A DNA stretch of 47,452 nucleotides from Patescibacteria group bacterium (GTDB taxonomy: Bacteria > Patescibacteriota > Patescibacteriia > SG8-24). Positions within the stretch are counted from its first letter, which is position 1, and every line of letters starts with the position of its first letter. This document shows positions 1 to 7,344 of the stretch, one piece after another. The position numbers were made by a program, and so were the translations under genes. The stretch spans positions 1 through 47,452 of the forward strand of contig JAQTNC010000006.1 of NCBI GenBank assembly GCA_028714475.1, read 5' to 3'. Under the pieces are notes generated by a model, which was given only the letters and a program-made list of their open reading frames with translations, did no database searches and was not told where the DNA came from.

Positions 1-59
1 CGGTCGACGGACAGGTACCATCGGCCGCGGATGTCCTTGGGGTAGGTGGTGGGGTTCAT
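1..59 (-). CDS. Truncated hypothetical protein (N-terminus only)
   Basis: An ATG on the minus strand at 59 opens a frame that runs off the left edge and reads MNPTTYPKDIRGRWYLSVD. A GAGGG Shine-Dalgarno-like stretch sits just before the ATG. Only 19 residues are visible, so no family can be named. It faces away from the lipoprotein operon at 345, and the shared intergenic region holds an inverted repeat. The call rests on the open frame, the SD-like motif and the divergent layout. Confidence 0.45.
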   Translation of the reverse strand, partial: MNPTTYPKDIRGRWYLSVD

Positions 60-67
60 ATTCCCTC

Positions 68-120
68 AGTTAACACCTGTCAGCCATGTCCCCGGCAACT
101 GTCAGCGCATGGTGTTAACT
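68..120. promoter_or_regulatory. Inverted repeat with internal direct repeats, candidate operator
   Basis: AGTTAACACC at 68-77 is matched by its exact reverse complement GGTGTTAACT at 111-120. Between the arms lie two direct copies of TGTCAGC(n)ATG. The element sits in the divergent spacer, ending 10 bp before the -35 box of the rightward promoter, so it fits a binding site for a dimeric regulator. No hairpin/U-tract makes it a convincing terminator. Confidence 0.5.
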
Positions 121-130
121 CTACGGAGCC

Positions 131-159
131 TTGACAAAACCCCGATTTTGTGCTATATT
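131..159 (+). promoter_or_regulatory. Strong sigma70-type promoter for the lipoprotein operon
   Basis: TTGACA at 131-136, a 17-nt spacer, and TATATT at 154-159. Transcription would start near 166, leaving a leader of about 180 nt before the ATG at 345. Confidence 0.75.
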
Positions 160-244
160 GAAACGTCCGGTACTTTTGCCGGCAATAAATTTACTCGCGC
201 CCTTTACAACTGAATCGCCTACAAATAGGAATACCCCTCGACAA

Positions 245-269
245 GCCCTGAACCGTAATGGTTCAGGGC
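245..269 (+). promoter_or_regulatory. Perfect 10-bp hairpin in the 5' leader
   Basis: GCCCTGAACC and GGTTCAGGGC form a perfect 10-bp stem with a GTAAT loop, and CCCCTCG/CTCGGGG outside it can extend the stem with bulges. It lies about 75 nt before the ATG at 345 with no T-tract after it, so it looks like an mRNA-stabilising or regulatory leader structure rather than a terminator. Confidence 0.5.
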
Positions 270-344
270 AAGCTCGGGGAATATTTCTGGAAGAGGTGTC
301 GGTTAGGGGTGCGCCATGACGCAAACGAAGAAGGAGCCATCATC

Positions 345-839
345 ATGACGAAGTACACCGCAATTCTGCTGTCTGGCATGTTGTGTGCCTGTGGGCACGC
401 GACGGTTTCCGGGAAGCCCGGCGCGCAGACAGTCGATTCGTTCACCTACAACCCGGAAGCGGCCCTGATCATCACCAACCAAGGCCAGGTGCAGAACACC
501 TTGGCCAACGGTCAGGCTGACATGATGCACGCCTGTGCGGACGCGATCCGCGCGGGCCAACCGTGCAACACCTGGGGCAACGGCTGGAACAGCTACGGCC
601 GCGGAAGCTTCTGGGGCAACGGTCGGCAGACGACCAACGGAATGCCCAGCAACCAACCCGGCGCCGGAGCACCCGCAACCAAGGTCGTGGACCCCGAGGC
701 TCGACGACTCGCGGCCGAGGCTGATGCACGGTCGCGCGTGGCCCTCCACATCGACTGGGTCGGTTGCGAGAACAAACTCGGTCGCGGCAAATGCGGCCCC
801 GACCCCCTACCCCGCTCGAAGAAAGGAGAACGCCAATGA
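345..839 (+). CDS. Exported Gly/Asn-rich lipoprotein-like protein, unknown function
   Basis: I do not recognise the family. I chose ATG 345 over the longer track ORF (258) because GAAGGAG lies just upstream and the protein then begins with a short signal sequence, MTKYTAILLSGMLCACG, with a lipobox-like L-C-A-C. The mature part has a middle rich in Gly, Asn and Trp (WGNGWNSYGRGSFWGNG), then an Ala/Arg-rich helical stretch and a Cys-containing tail (VGCENKLGRGKCG). It is expected outside the membrane. Its stop overlaps the next start as ATGA, so the two genes are translationally coupled and share the promoter at 131-159. Confidence 0.7.
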   Translation: MTKYTAILLSGMLCACGHATVSGKPGAQTVDSFTYNPEAALIITNQGQVQNTLANGQADMMHACADAIRAGQPCNTWGNGWNSYGRGSFWGNGRQTTNGMPSNQPGAGAPATKVVDPEARRLAAEADARSRVALHIDWVGCENKLGRGKCGPDPLPRSKKGERQ

Positions 840-1414
840 AACCTGTTGCCAAGTCACTAGTGGTACTGATTCTCGCGGCGCTCTGCTCCATGGGGTGCGC
901 CTCCCAGCTGGCCAACGAGAACGCCATGCTGCGCGCCCAACTGGCGGCCCAACAGGGGCAGGCCGGCCTGAACGCCGGCGGCCCGATGGGCATGGGCCCG
1001 ATGATGCCGCTGGGCAACTCCGTGCTCGGCGACAGCCTGCCTCCCCTGCCCTCGGCGGCGTGGGAGTTCCGCTCCGACCGCCCATGGGCTGGCTGCGACA
1101 AGAGCTCGAGATTCTACCTCGAGATCAGCAACCAGACCGGCGGCATGGAACGGATGCGCCTGTGGGTGAACGACCAGCCGGTCGCCATCCTCAACGCGGG
1201 CGGTGTCGAGCCGATGTTGCCCAAGAACGGGCGGCTCTACGGCTGCATCCCGGCCGGCGCGGAAAGCCTGACCGTTTCCGGCGAGCTGTACGAGCTGGCT
1301 GGCCCGACCCGCGCCTTCTCGTACCAAGCGGATGTCTCGGCGTCACGCGGCCTCAACCACGTGTACATCGGCGAGCGCGAAGTCGCGCTCAACCCCGCCC
1401 CCATCCGCCGGTAG
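836..1414 (+). CDS. Lipoprotein, unknown function
   Basis: The start at 836 (not the track start 764) follows AAGAAAGGAGAACGCCA and gives a clear lipoprotein signal, KSLVVLILAALCSMGC, with cleavage before Cys. A short coiled-coil-like helix follows (NENAMLRAQLAAQQGQ), then a Gly/Met-rich linker, then a probable beta-sandwich of about 130 residues with two Cys (CDKSSRFYLEI and LYGCIPAG). No homologous family is recognised. The gene is coupled by ATGA to the upstream lipoprotein, so the two may act together at the cell surface; that is inference from layout only. Confidence 0.75.
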   Translation: MKPVAKSLVVLILAALCSMGCASQLANENAMLRAQLAAQQGQAGLNAGGPMGMGPMMPLGNSVLGDSLPPLPSAAWEFRSDRPWAGCDKSSRFYLEISNQTGGMERMRLWVNDQPVAILNAGGVEPMLPKNGRLYGCIPAGAESLTVSGELYELAGPTRAFSYQADVSASRGLNHVYIGEREVALNPAPIRR

Positions 1415-1438
1415 TAGGCGACCAGTCACGAACGCGAA

Positions 1439-1468
1439 AGCCCGAGGGAGACCGCTCCCCCGGGCTTT
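1439..1468. terminator. Rho-independent terminator, lipoprotein operon
   Basis: AGCCCGaGGGAG-accg-CTCCCcCGGGCTTT forms a GC-rich stem followed by a short T-run. It sits between convergent genes ending at 1414 and 1491. Confidence 0.7.
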
Positions 1469-1490
1469 GCAATTTATAACGGTTTACTGA

Positions 1491-1898
1491 CTACGCGCCA
1501 GTCGTCCCCGTGCCCGTCAGGATGGCGTTAATCACGAAGTTGGTGATGGCGTAGGCCGTGAGGAGAAGCACCAAGCCGATAACGGCGTTCTTGATGATGT
1601 CCTTGGCCTCGTTGACATCTTCCTCATTGCCGCGCGCCAACATCCACTTGAAACCGGCCCAGATGATGAGCACCACGAGCACGATGCCCAAGAGGGTGAT
1701 GATCTGGTTGATGAACTTGCCGATCACGACCGGCAATTCGGTCGTGACCAAACCCGAGCTGGTACCAACCTTTTCGAGCTGAGTGCGCGGGTCGGCGTAG
1801 GTACTGGCCATGACCGGGCTCACGAAGGAGAGCGTGGCCAAGGAGCCGACGGCGACAGCGGTCTTCCGCCGGGCGGCCTTGAGGATGGAATTAGTCAT
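1491..1898 (-). CDS. Pilin-like two-TM secreted protein (paralogue 1)
   Basis: 135 aa. An N-terminal signal peptide (to about residue 32, ending VMAS) is followed by an extracytoplasmic stretch and two hydrophobic helices, about 63-82 and 101-125. Between the helices is the family signature WAGFKWMLARGNEEDVNEAKD. This matches the TrbC/VirB2-like small pilin proteins found in multiple tandem copies in Patescibacteria, near conjugation/T4SS-like machinery. No SD is visible before the ATG. It is the last of six paralogues transcribed leftward. Its role in a pilus or secretion channel is inference from fold and family. Confidence 0.8.
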   Translation of the reverse strand: MTNSILKAARRKTAVAVGSLATLSFVSPVMASTYADPRTQLEKVGTSSGLVTTELPVVIGKFINQIITLLGIVLVVLIIWAGFKWMLARGNEEDVNEAKDIIKNAVIGLVLLLTAYAITNFVINAILTGTGTTGA

Positions 1899-1925
1899 AG
1901 GATGCGTAAATTAACGATTTTATAG

Positions 1926-2387
1926 TCAACTATTAATTGGGACTTCAACGTCGGTTTCTCCGGGTTCGCCTGCAGCCGGGACGCTTGGCTGAACCGTACC
2001 CGTGCCCAGCAGGACCGTATCAATAACATAGGACGTTATCGAGTAAGCCGCAAGGACGATGGCGAGGCCGATGACGGCGTTCCGGATGAGCCCCTTGGCC
2101 TCGTTGATGTTTTCTTCGCTGTCGCCAGCGGTCATCCAGCGGAAGCCGCTGTAAACCATGATGGCAACGAAGATGACGCCAATGATGGCGATGAGCTGCT
2201 GAATGAGCTTGGCAACGATCAGGCCGAGGCCGCCGGAAACGGCGGTACCCTTGAGCCCAGCCACGCCGGCTGTCGTGTCCAAGCCGGTTTCAACCGCCAG
2301 CACAGGGGCAACGAAGAAAGCCGCGGACATGAGGAGCGTCACCGCGAAGGCAACCAGGAGCGTTTTGTTTTTTGACTGTTTCTCCAT
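1926..2387 (-). CDS. Pilin-like two-TM secreted protein (paralogue 2)
   Basis: 153 aa with a signal peptide (KNKTLLVAFAVTLLMSAAFFV...LAVE), a short extracytoplasmic segment, and two hydrophobic helices flanking SGFRWMTAGDSEENINEAKG. The C-terminus carries an acidic, Pro-rich tail (PSVPAAGEPGETDVEVPINS) that the neighbours lack. Same VirB2/TrbC-like family as 1491-1898, separated from it by 27 bp, so probably the same transcript. Confidence 0.8.
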   Translation of the reverse strand: MEKQSKNKTLLVAFAVTLLMSAAFFVAPVLAVETGLDTTAGVAGLKGTAVSGGLGLIVAKLIQQLIAIIGVIFVAIMVYSGFRWMTAGDSEENINEAKGLIRNAVIGLAIVLAAYSITSYVIDTVLLGTGTVQPSVPAAGEPGETDVEVPINS

Positions 2388-2424
2388 AATTTCGGGTGTC
2401 TCCCGTCCCGAGGACCGACCGTCT

Positions 2425-2462
2425 CCTCTCGGTCGATCCCCGATCCGGGAAGAATCGGGGCA
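2425..2462 (-). other. Two adjacent intercistronic hairpins
   Basis: CGACCG...CGGTCG and CCCCGAT...ATCGGGG lie side by side between the pilin-like genes at 2486 and 2387. Neither has a T-tract, so they may tune relative expression of the two genes or protect an mRNA end rather than end transcription. Confidence 0.4.
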
Positions 2463-2485
2463 AAGCTTTGAGCTAAACGACGCGA

Positions 2486-2872
2486 CTAATTCGTGCCGTT
2501 AATGATCGAGTTGATGACGAATTCGGCGATGGCGTAAGCCGTCAAAATGATGACGAGGCCGATGACGCCGGCGACGATGAGCTTCTTGGCTTCGTTCACG
2601 CCTTCTTCGTTGCCCATGGCGGTCATCCACTTGAAGCCGCCGAACAGGATGATACAGACGGCGACAATGCCGAGGAGGCCCATGAAGGCCCGGATGATGC
2701 CGGAAACGGTCGTGCGCACGTCCTGCGTGCCGAGGCCGATCGCGGTCGCGTAATTGAGGCCGAGATCCGGACCGGTGTCGCCGGACACGGCGGCCAGGGC
2801 GACTAACGGCAGAACCGTTGCTCCTGCGGTAAGAGCGCTCGCGGCAATCAATTTAAGGGTTTTCTTAGTCAT
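2486..2872 (-). CDS. Pilin-like two-TM secreted protein (paralogue 3)
   Basis: 128 aa. Signal peptide to about residue 28 (LIAASALTAGATVLPLVALA), then two TM helices around FGGFKWMTAMGNEEGVNEAKK, the same linker signature as in paralogues 1 and 2. The start is fixed by an excellent SD, AAAGGAGGTG, the best in the cluster, suggesting this is the most highly expressed member and a candidate major subunit. It begins a transcription unit: a terminator at 2954-2980 precedes it and a TAAAAT -10 lies at 2895-2900. Confidence 0.82.
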   Translation of the reverse strand: MTKKTLKLIAASALTAGATVLPLVALAAVSGDTGPDLGLNYATAIGLGTQDVRTTVSGIIRAFMGLLGIVAVCIILFGGFKWMTAMGNEEGVNEAKKLIVAGVIGLVIILTAYAIAEFVINSIINGTN

Positions 2873-2880
2873 GTTGGTTC

Positions 2881-2900
2881 ACCTCCTTTCGCTAATTTTA
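2881..2900 (-). promoter_or_regulatory. SD and -10 region of pilin-like paralogue 3
   Basis: On the minus strand TAAAAT (2895-2900, preceded by TGGC) is followed by AAAGGAGGTG and, 9 nt later, the ATG at 2872. The -35 is not clear. Confidence 0.5.
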
Positions 2901-2953
2901 GCCAGATATCCACACAATGAACGGTTAACCTTAATTTTACCTGATTTTTGAGG

Positions 2954-2980
2954 AAAAAGGAACGGCCTCGTTGCCTTTTT
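2954..2980 (-). terminator. Terminator after the upstream pilin-like genes
   Basis: Minus strand AAAAAGGcAACG-aggc-CGTTCCTTTTT forms a stem ending in a T-run. It separates the three upstream pilin-like genes (3106-4787) from paralogue 3. Confidence 0.65.
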
Positions 2981-3018
2981 ATTCTGTGCGGTCAACTCCT
3001 GTAAGAATAATTCGGAAC

Positions 3019-3093
3019 CCCTTCGCCCCGGCTCCCGGGCCGGGGCGGCGGCACAATAATACATTATTGTGCGCCGACTGTATCCGCTCAGGG
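3019..3093. repeat. Dispersed nested palindrome, copy R1
   Basis: CCCTTCG...CGCTCAGGG ends enclose the hairpins CCCCGGCtcccGGGCCGGGG and CACAATAATacATTATTGTG. The reverse complement matches 14787-14862 with only about six differences in roughly 76 bp. Intergenic REP-like repeat. Confidence 0.8.
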
Positions 3094-3105
3094 GATATTG
3101 TTTTT

Positions 3106-3516
3106 TCAAGTCAGGATTTTTATCAGGGCGCTGACGGCGGCATAGGAAACGAAGATGGCAATCAATCCGATGACCGCCCAGATTAAGGTCTTTTTGGCGT
3201 CATCAACCTGTTTGACGTTGCCGCCGGCGAGCATCAACTTGGCGCCAGCATAGACAAACATGACGAGGGCGACGATCCCGGCCAGGCCGATGGCCGTCCG
3301 GATGATGTTGCCGATGACCGCCTCCGGCGTGGTGGCGCCGAGCGGCAAGGGGAGGCTGGGAAAGGGATCCTTGGTCACGCCGGGCGAGGTGGAAGAGGCG
3401 GCGGCCAAGGCGGTTGGCGCACTCACGGTCGTGACCAGCGCTACCAAGGTCAGGGCCATGAGCGCAACCGAAGCGATGGCCAAGCCGCTCGTCATCCGTC
3501 GTTTTATGTTTCGCAT
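3106..3516 (-). CDS. Pilin-like two-TM secreted protein (paralogue 4)
   Basis: 136 aa. Signal sequence (GLAIASVALMALTLVALVTTVSAPTALA), then an extracytoplasmic segment, then two helices flanking AGAKLMLAGGNVKQVDDAKK. The linker is the same as in the other paralogues but with Lys in place of the FKWM aromatic pair. No SD is visible. It is the last gene of a three-gene run with 3529-4787, 12 bp after its neighbour. Confidence 0.78.
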   Translation of the reverse strand: MRNIKRRMTSGLAIASVALMALTLVALVTTVSAPTALAAASSTSPGVTKDPFPSLPLPLGATTPEAVIGNIIRTAIGLAGIVALVMFVYAGAKLMLAGGNVKQVDDAKKTLIWAVIGLIAIFVSYAAVSALIKILT

Positions 3517-3528
3517 ATTCAGGAAACG

Positions 3529-4116
3529 TTAACTGGCTCCCAGCGCGCTGAAAACCAGCTTGACCAGGGCGTACGAGACGAAGACGATGACGAGGCCGAT
3601 GGACGACCAGACGAAGATGTTCTTCCCCTGGGTGACGCGCTGTTCGTTGCCGCCGGAGGTCAGCAGGATGAAGCCGCCGATGACGAACATGAGCAGGGCG
3701 ATCGATCCGGTCAGCCCGACGAAAATGTTGATGACGCGGCCGACCAGCTGCTGGATGTTCTGCACGCCGGTCAGAGGATTGGGAACCTTGAGGTCCTGGC
3801 GGTTGGGCGTGACGGTTCCGGAAGTCGCTGGCGTGCTGGCCTTGCTCGGATTGTATGGTGAGAGCGGCGGACAGACCTTGGCTGTATCTCCGCACACGCC
3901 ATCAATCGTTCCCCCCGATTCCTGACAATCGTTCTTGCACATGCATGTTCTCGCCCCGCTGCTGTCCTTGCAGATGATTTTCGCGGTGTTTTCCGCCTGT
4001 TCCTGCGCCGCCGCCGGGGTCACGATGGTCAAGACCGGCAGGAAGCCGACGGCCAGGACGACGAGGCCGATTTTCGCGTAACGACAGACGGAGATTTGGC
4101 ATTTCATAGGTGTCAT
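3529..4116 (-). CDS. Cys-rich pilin-like secreted protein (paralogue 5)
   Basis: The track ORF starts at 4185 and would overlap the upstream gene; ATG 4116 starts 5 bp after that gene's stop and puts the signal peptide at the N-terminus (ATG 4107 is a near alternative). Signal peptide to about residue 38, then a Cys-rich domain (IICKDSSGARTCMCKNDCQE, further Cys at VCGDTAKVCPP), a Pro/Thr linker, and two TM helices around GGFILLTSGGNEQRVTQGK. The Cys-rich insert between signal and helices is unusual for this family and probably disulfide-bonded outside the cell. Confidence 0.78.
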   Translation of the reverse strand: MTPMKCQISVCRYAKIGLVVLAVGFLPVLTIVTPAAAQEQAENTAKIICKDSSGARTCMCKNDCQESGGTIDGVCGDTAKVCPPLSPYNPSKASTPATSGTVTPNRQDLKVPNPLTGVQNIQQLVGRVINIFVGLTGSIALLMFVIGGFILLTSGGNEQRVTQGKNIFVWSSIGLVIVFVSYALVKLVFSALGAS

Positions 4117-4121
4117 AGTGG

Positions 4122-4787
4122 TTACCGCGCCGGGCGGCAACAGCTCATGCCTTCTTCGTTGCCATGGCACAGGCCGCCGAGACATTCGTCAGTTCCCTGG
4201 TCGCTCGTGCACCGGTAACCGGAGGTGGCCAATTCGGAACAAAGGCCGACGCACTGCATCTGACCGGTCGTCGGGTTCTGGACGACCGTACCGGCGTATT
4301 TCTGCGGCACGCCGTTGACCATCGGGGCATCGGGGTTGACCTGCGACGATTCGCATGGCGCTCCGACGATCATGCTGGCCCCTTGGCCGCCGGTCAGTTT
4401 CCGCATGCCGTACTGCAACAGGACGCTGGCGGTGAAGATAATGACGATGCCGATGACGGCGTTCTTGAGGATGGTCTTGCCGGCCTCAACCTTGCTCGAG
4501 TTGCCGGCCGCGACGACGATGGTGAATCCGCCGTAGACGAACATGAGCAGGGCGAACGAGCCGGTGACGCCGAGGATGAACTGGGCGATGTTGGCGAAGG
4601 CCTGCAGGAGGCAGTTGAGCGACGGCACCGGCGGCGCTGTGCCGGCAGGAAGTTTCGGATTGGCGCATTCCGGCACCAAGGCCAAGGCGGACGCCGCGTG
4701 CGGCATCGCGAAAGCGATCAGGCCGACGGCCAGGATGGCGAGGGCGGCAATAGCGGCGGCTTCCTTTGGTTTGACGTTTAATTTCAT
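4122..4787 (-). CDS. Cys-rich pilin-like secreted protein (paralogue 6)
   Basis: 221 aa. Signal peptide to about residue 35, two TM helices (about 70-95 and 108-130) flanking VYGGFTIVVAAGNSSKVEAGK, then a C-terminal domain of about 80 residues with eight or more Cys (MQCVGLCSELATSGYRC ... ECLGGLCHG ... MSCCRPAR). The Cys-rich domain is therefore after the second helix, whereas in paralogue 5 it precedes the first. First gene of the pilin run; preceded by tandem GC hairpins. Confidence 0.8.
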   Translation of the reverse strand: MKLNVKPKEAAAIAALAILAVGLIAFAMPHAASALALVPECANPKLPAGTAPPVPSLNCLLQAFANIAQFILGVTGSFALLMFVYGGFTIVVAAGNSSKVEAGKTILKNAVIGIVIIFTASVLLQYGMRKLTGGQGASMIVGAPCESSQVNPDAPMVNGVPQKYAGTVVQNPTTGQMQCVGLCSELATSGYRCTSDQGTDECLGGLCHGNEEGMSCCRPAR

Positions 4788-4790
4788 ATT

Positions 4791-4850
4791 CGGTGGTGTC
4801 GGGGCAAGCCCGGTCTCTACGCGTTAGGCGGTGGTGTCGGGGCAAGCCCG
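4791..4850. repeat. 22-bp direct repeat, two copies, each a hairpin
   Basis: CGGTGGTGTCGGGGCAAGCCCG occurs at 4791-4812 and 4829-4850 with a 16-bp spacer. Each copy holds GTCGGGGCAAGCCCG(AC)-type dyad symmetry. They lie between the solute-binding protein gene and the pilin run, both leftward, and may act as an intercistronic attenuator or REP-like element. Confidence 0.7.
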
Positions 4851-4854
4851 ACCG

Positions 4855-6273
4855 CTACTTTACGGTCTGGTTGACCTTGGCGGCCGTGAGTTCCAGCAGG
4901 CGCTTGAAGTCAGCTCCCCCTTCGAGCGACTGGCTGATTAGTTCCTTGAAGGCCGTTTCCGCGGCGTTGGCGTCAACCCCGCGATACCAGCTGCGGGCGG
5001 TCGGCACTTCGGCCGCGAACACGGACAGGTCGAGGTCCTCGAGTTGGCTGCTCAAGAGCGAACGCAGGGCGGCCGGGCGCTTCGCCGTCTGAAGGTATTT
5101 CTTGGTCTCCTCGGCCTTGGTGATGAACTGAACCAGATCCCAAGCCTCGTTCGGATACTTGGTGTTCTTGGACACGGTCTCCACCCAGTAATTCGCGTAG
5201 TTGACCGGCTGGTTGTTCTCGATCTGCGGGAACGGCGCGAGGCCGAAATTCAATTGCGGGTTCAGCGAGCGAATCATCGGCAGGTGGTAGGAATAGCCGA
5301 AGAAATACGCCACCTTGCCCTCGACAAAGGCCTGCAACGAGCCCGGCATCTTGGCGTTCCAGGTATAGACTTCCTTCTCGGGGTTGGCGAAATCGTTGTA
5401 GAAGGTCAAGGCCACGGCACCGGGCGGAAGCGGCTGGCCTTCGGTGCCGGACGTGTAGCGGTCAAAGGTCGCCGTGCCGTCCTCGGCGGTCATCGGCGTG
5501 CCGTTCTGCATCATGAGCAGGGCGAGGATGTCGGTCGAGCGCTCGATGTTGTCGGCCGTGCCGAGGGCGGCGGCGGACTGGATGATGTTGCCGACCTGAT
5601 CGAGCTTGGTCAGGCGCTTGACCTGCTCCTGGAACTCGCGCCAACCGGCGGCCGGCTGGGCGACGCCGGCGGCGTTAAGCAAATCGCGGTTGTAGTACAC
5701 GACCAAGGTGTCCACCGAGAGCGGCAGGCCATAGACGCGCGGCACGAGCGGCGCGGTGGGGGTGTCTTGCTCGGTCGGCAGGATGACGTCGCTCGCGACC
5801 ACGTCCACGAAATCGTTGGTTACGGACTTCACGGTCGGGCCCGGCAGGGTCCTCAAGACCGTGACGATCTCCTTCTTGATGGTGCCTTGCTGTTCGCGGA
5901 ACGGCATGGTCACGGTCGCCGGCGCAGGCAGGAGACGCGGCTCCCACTCGCGCAGCCAGGTGTTGTGGAGACTGATGATGTCCGGTCCCTCGTCCTGTGC
6001 CATCGCGTCGAGGATGGCTTTCTCGTACTCGTCGTAACGGAGCTTGCGGTAGTCGATGCTGACATTGGGGTGGAGCTTCTGGTAATCATCCAGGAGCGGC
6101 CCGATGGCATCGGTGTCGTCGAAAACGCGCCAATACTTGAGTGTCAGCGGTTGGGCGCGCTTCAGCGCCTCCGCGTCAACCGTCCTGCAGCCGAAACCGG
6201 CGAGCGGCAAAACGACTAAAACACCAGTGAGCAGAGCGCTTGTAAGCAAGGTTTTTGCCCTCATCTTCGTCAT
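4855..6273 (-). CDS. Extracellular solute-binding lipoprotein (ABC family 1 type)
   Basis: About 472 aa from ATG 6273; the track start 6303 overlaps galU, while 6273 starts 4 bp after its stop. Lipoprotein-like signal LLTSALLTGVLVVLPLAGFGC. The mature protein opens with LKYWRVFDDTDAIGPLLDDY and continues with DEGPDIISLHNTWLREW, YGLPLSVDTLVVYYNRDLL and PNEAWDLVQFITKAEETKKY, all typical of family 1 periplasmic sugar-binding proteins. It is a paralogue of 7345-8745 (shared C-terminal KRP(A/T)ALR and WYRG). No permease or ATPase gene is nearby, so the partner and ligand are unknown. Confidence 0.88.
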   Translation of the reverse strand: MTKMRAKTLLTSALLTGVLVVLPLAGFGCRTVDAEALKRAQPLTLKYWRVFDDTDAIGPLLDDYQKLHPNVSIDYRKLRYDEYEKAILDAMAQDEGPDIISLHNTWLREWEPRLLPAPATVTMPFREQQGTIKKEIVTVLRTLPGPTVKSVTNDFVDVVASDVILPTEQDTPTAPLVPRVYGLPLSVDTLVVYYNRDLLNAAGVAQPAAGWREFQEQVKRLTKLDQVGNIIQSAAALGTADNIERSTDILALLMMQNGTPMTAEDGTATFDRYTSGTEGQPLPPGAVALTFYNDFANPEKEVYTWNAKMPGSLQAFVEGKVAYFFGYSYHLPMIRSLNPQLNFGLAPFPQIENNQPVNYANYWVETVSKNTKYPNEAWDLVQFITKAEETKKYLQTAKRPAALRSLLSSQLEDLDLSVFAAEVPTARSWYRGVDANAAETAFKELISQSLEGGADFKRLLELTAAKVNQTVK

Positions 6274-6277
6274 AAGG

Positions 6278-7171
6278 CTAGGCGTTCTTTGCGGTCTTAT
6301 CACAGAAGCCGCGCAGTAGCTTTTCGAATTCGCCGTTCTTGTTGACCTCTTGATGCTTCAACCCGTAGTGGATGCCTGCGGCCATGAAACCCAGTTTGTT
6401 GCCACAATCGTAACGCTCGCCGTCAACCACGCGGCCATACATCTTGTTCCCCTGCGCGCAGTAGGCCTGGAAAGCATCGGCCAGCCGAATCTCACCGTCT
6501 TTTGCCGGTTCAATGGTTTTGAGGATTTTCAAAATGTCCGGCGTCACCAAGTAACGGCCGACGCCAACCAAGGTTGACGGTGCCTCCTCTGCTTTTGGCT
6601 TCTCGACATAACCGCTGATTTCCATCACCTTTTCGGAAATCATCTTGCCGGAGGCAACGCCATACTTCTCGGTCTCCTCACGAGGAACGTTAAGCAACGC
6701 CGCGACGGCACCGCCGGTCTGCTCGTGAACCTCCATAAGCTGGGCCGCGGCTGGCACTTCTGAATCAATGATGTCGTCGCCGTAAAGCACCAACACAGCC
6801 TCATCCTCATCGATGAAAGGCAGGGCGGAGAGAATGGCATGGCCGTCGCCAAGCGGAACCTGTTGGCGGACGAAGGCGAACTTCGCCATGTTGTTGATGT
6901 GGTGCATCATTTCCAGCTCCTTGGTCTTACCCTTGCTCACCAAGCGCTGTTCCAGTTCGGCATTGCGGTCGAAATGATCCTCGACGGCACGCTTCATCTG
7001 ATCGGTCACGAAAATAATCTCTTCGATGCCGCTGGCGACGACTTCCTCGACGATGTACTGAACGATTGGCTTGTCCACGATGGTCAACATCGCCTTGGGC
7101 TGGGCTTTTACTGCTGGCAAGAAACGAGTGCCGAGGCCGGCGATGGGGATGATGGCTTTGCGGATTTTCAT
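6278..7171 (-). CDS. galU: UTP--glucose-1-phosphate uridylyltransferase
   Basis: 297 aa, the usual GalU length. The N-terminal nucleotidyltransferase motif AIIPIAGLGTRFLPAVKAQPKAML is present, followed by IVDKPIVQYIVEE, GDGHAIL, VLYGDDII and YDCGNKLGFM. It makes UDP-glucose from UTP and glucose-1-P in the cytosol, feeding surface polysaccharide and glycosylation genes elsewhere in the window. The canonical KxxPKEML has Ala for Glu here (PKAML). It lies between two solute-binding protein genes, 4 bp before the downstream one. Confidence 0.95.
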   Translation of the reverse strand: MKIRKAIIPIAGLGTRFLPAVKAQPKAMLTIVDKPIVQYIVEEVVASGIEEIIFVTDQMKRAVEDHFDRNAELEQRLVSKGKTKELEMMHHINNMAKFAFVRQQVPLGDGHAILSALPFIDEDEAVLVLYGDDIIDSEVPAAAQLMEVHEQTGGAVAALLNVPREETEKYGVASGKMISEKVMEISGYVEKPKAEEAPSTLVGVGRYLVTPDILKILKTIEPAKDGEIRLADAFQAYCAQGNKMYGRVVDGERYDCGNKLGFMAAGIHYGLKHQEVNKNGEFEKLLRGFCDKTAKNA

Positions 7172-7176
7172 AGGCT

Positions 7177-7224
7177 TAAGGCGGCCTTTCTAAGGAGGGG
7201 CCGCTACGCCTATAGATTATACCA
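7177..7224 (-). promoter_or_regulatory. galU extended -10 promoter and leader hairpin
   Basis: Minus strand TGGTATAAT (7216-7224) is an extended -10. The leader then forms GCGGCC-cctccttagaaa-GGCCGC (about 7180-7205) before the ATG at 7171. No SD is visible. Confidence 0.5.
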
Positions 7225-7229
7225 AAGAA

Positions 7230-7249
7230 CGGCCAATTTGAACTGGCCG
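7230..7249 (-). terminator. Weak terminator after solute-binding protein gene 7345-8745
   Basis: Minus strand CGGCCA-gttcaaat-TGGCCG followed by TTCTTT. It precedes the galU promoter directly. Confidence 0.4.
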
Positions 7250-7344
7250 CTCTTCGCTTCAAGCTGGTTTTTATCGCTTATGGGACTTATCCCCATTTTT
7301 TCCGGGGACTGTCACCGAAAAAACTGTGGATAACTGGGCAATTA

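Noticed and set aside
4791-4850. Two-unit repeat as a CRISPR array
   Set aside because: Only two copies with a 16-bp spacer, and no cas genes; the units are hairpins between operons.
5044-6219. 391-aa plus-strand ORF opposite the solute-binding protein gene
   Set aside because: Antisense shadow of a high-GC gene; rich in Arg, Gly and Val, no SD, no domain.
7325-7333. TGTGGATAA, a perfect DnaA-box match (with a near match TTATCCCCA at 7286-7294), as a sign of a replication origin
   Set aside because: Only one perfect box, no dnaA/dnaN/gyr genes, no AT-rich unwinding region; two chance matches are not enough.
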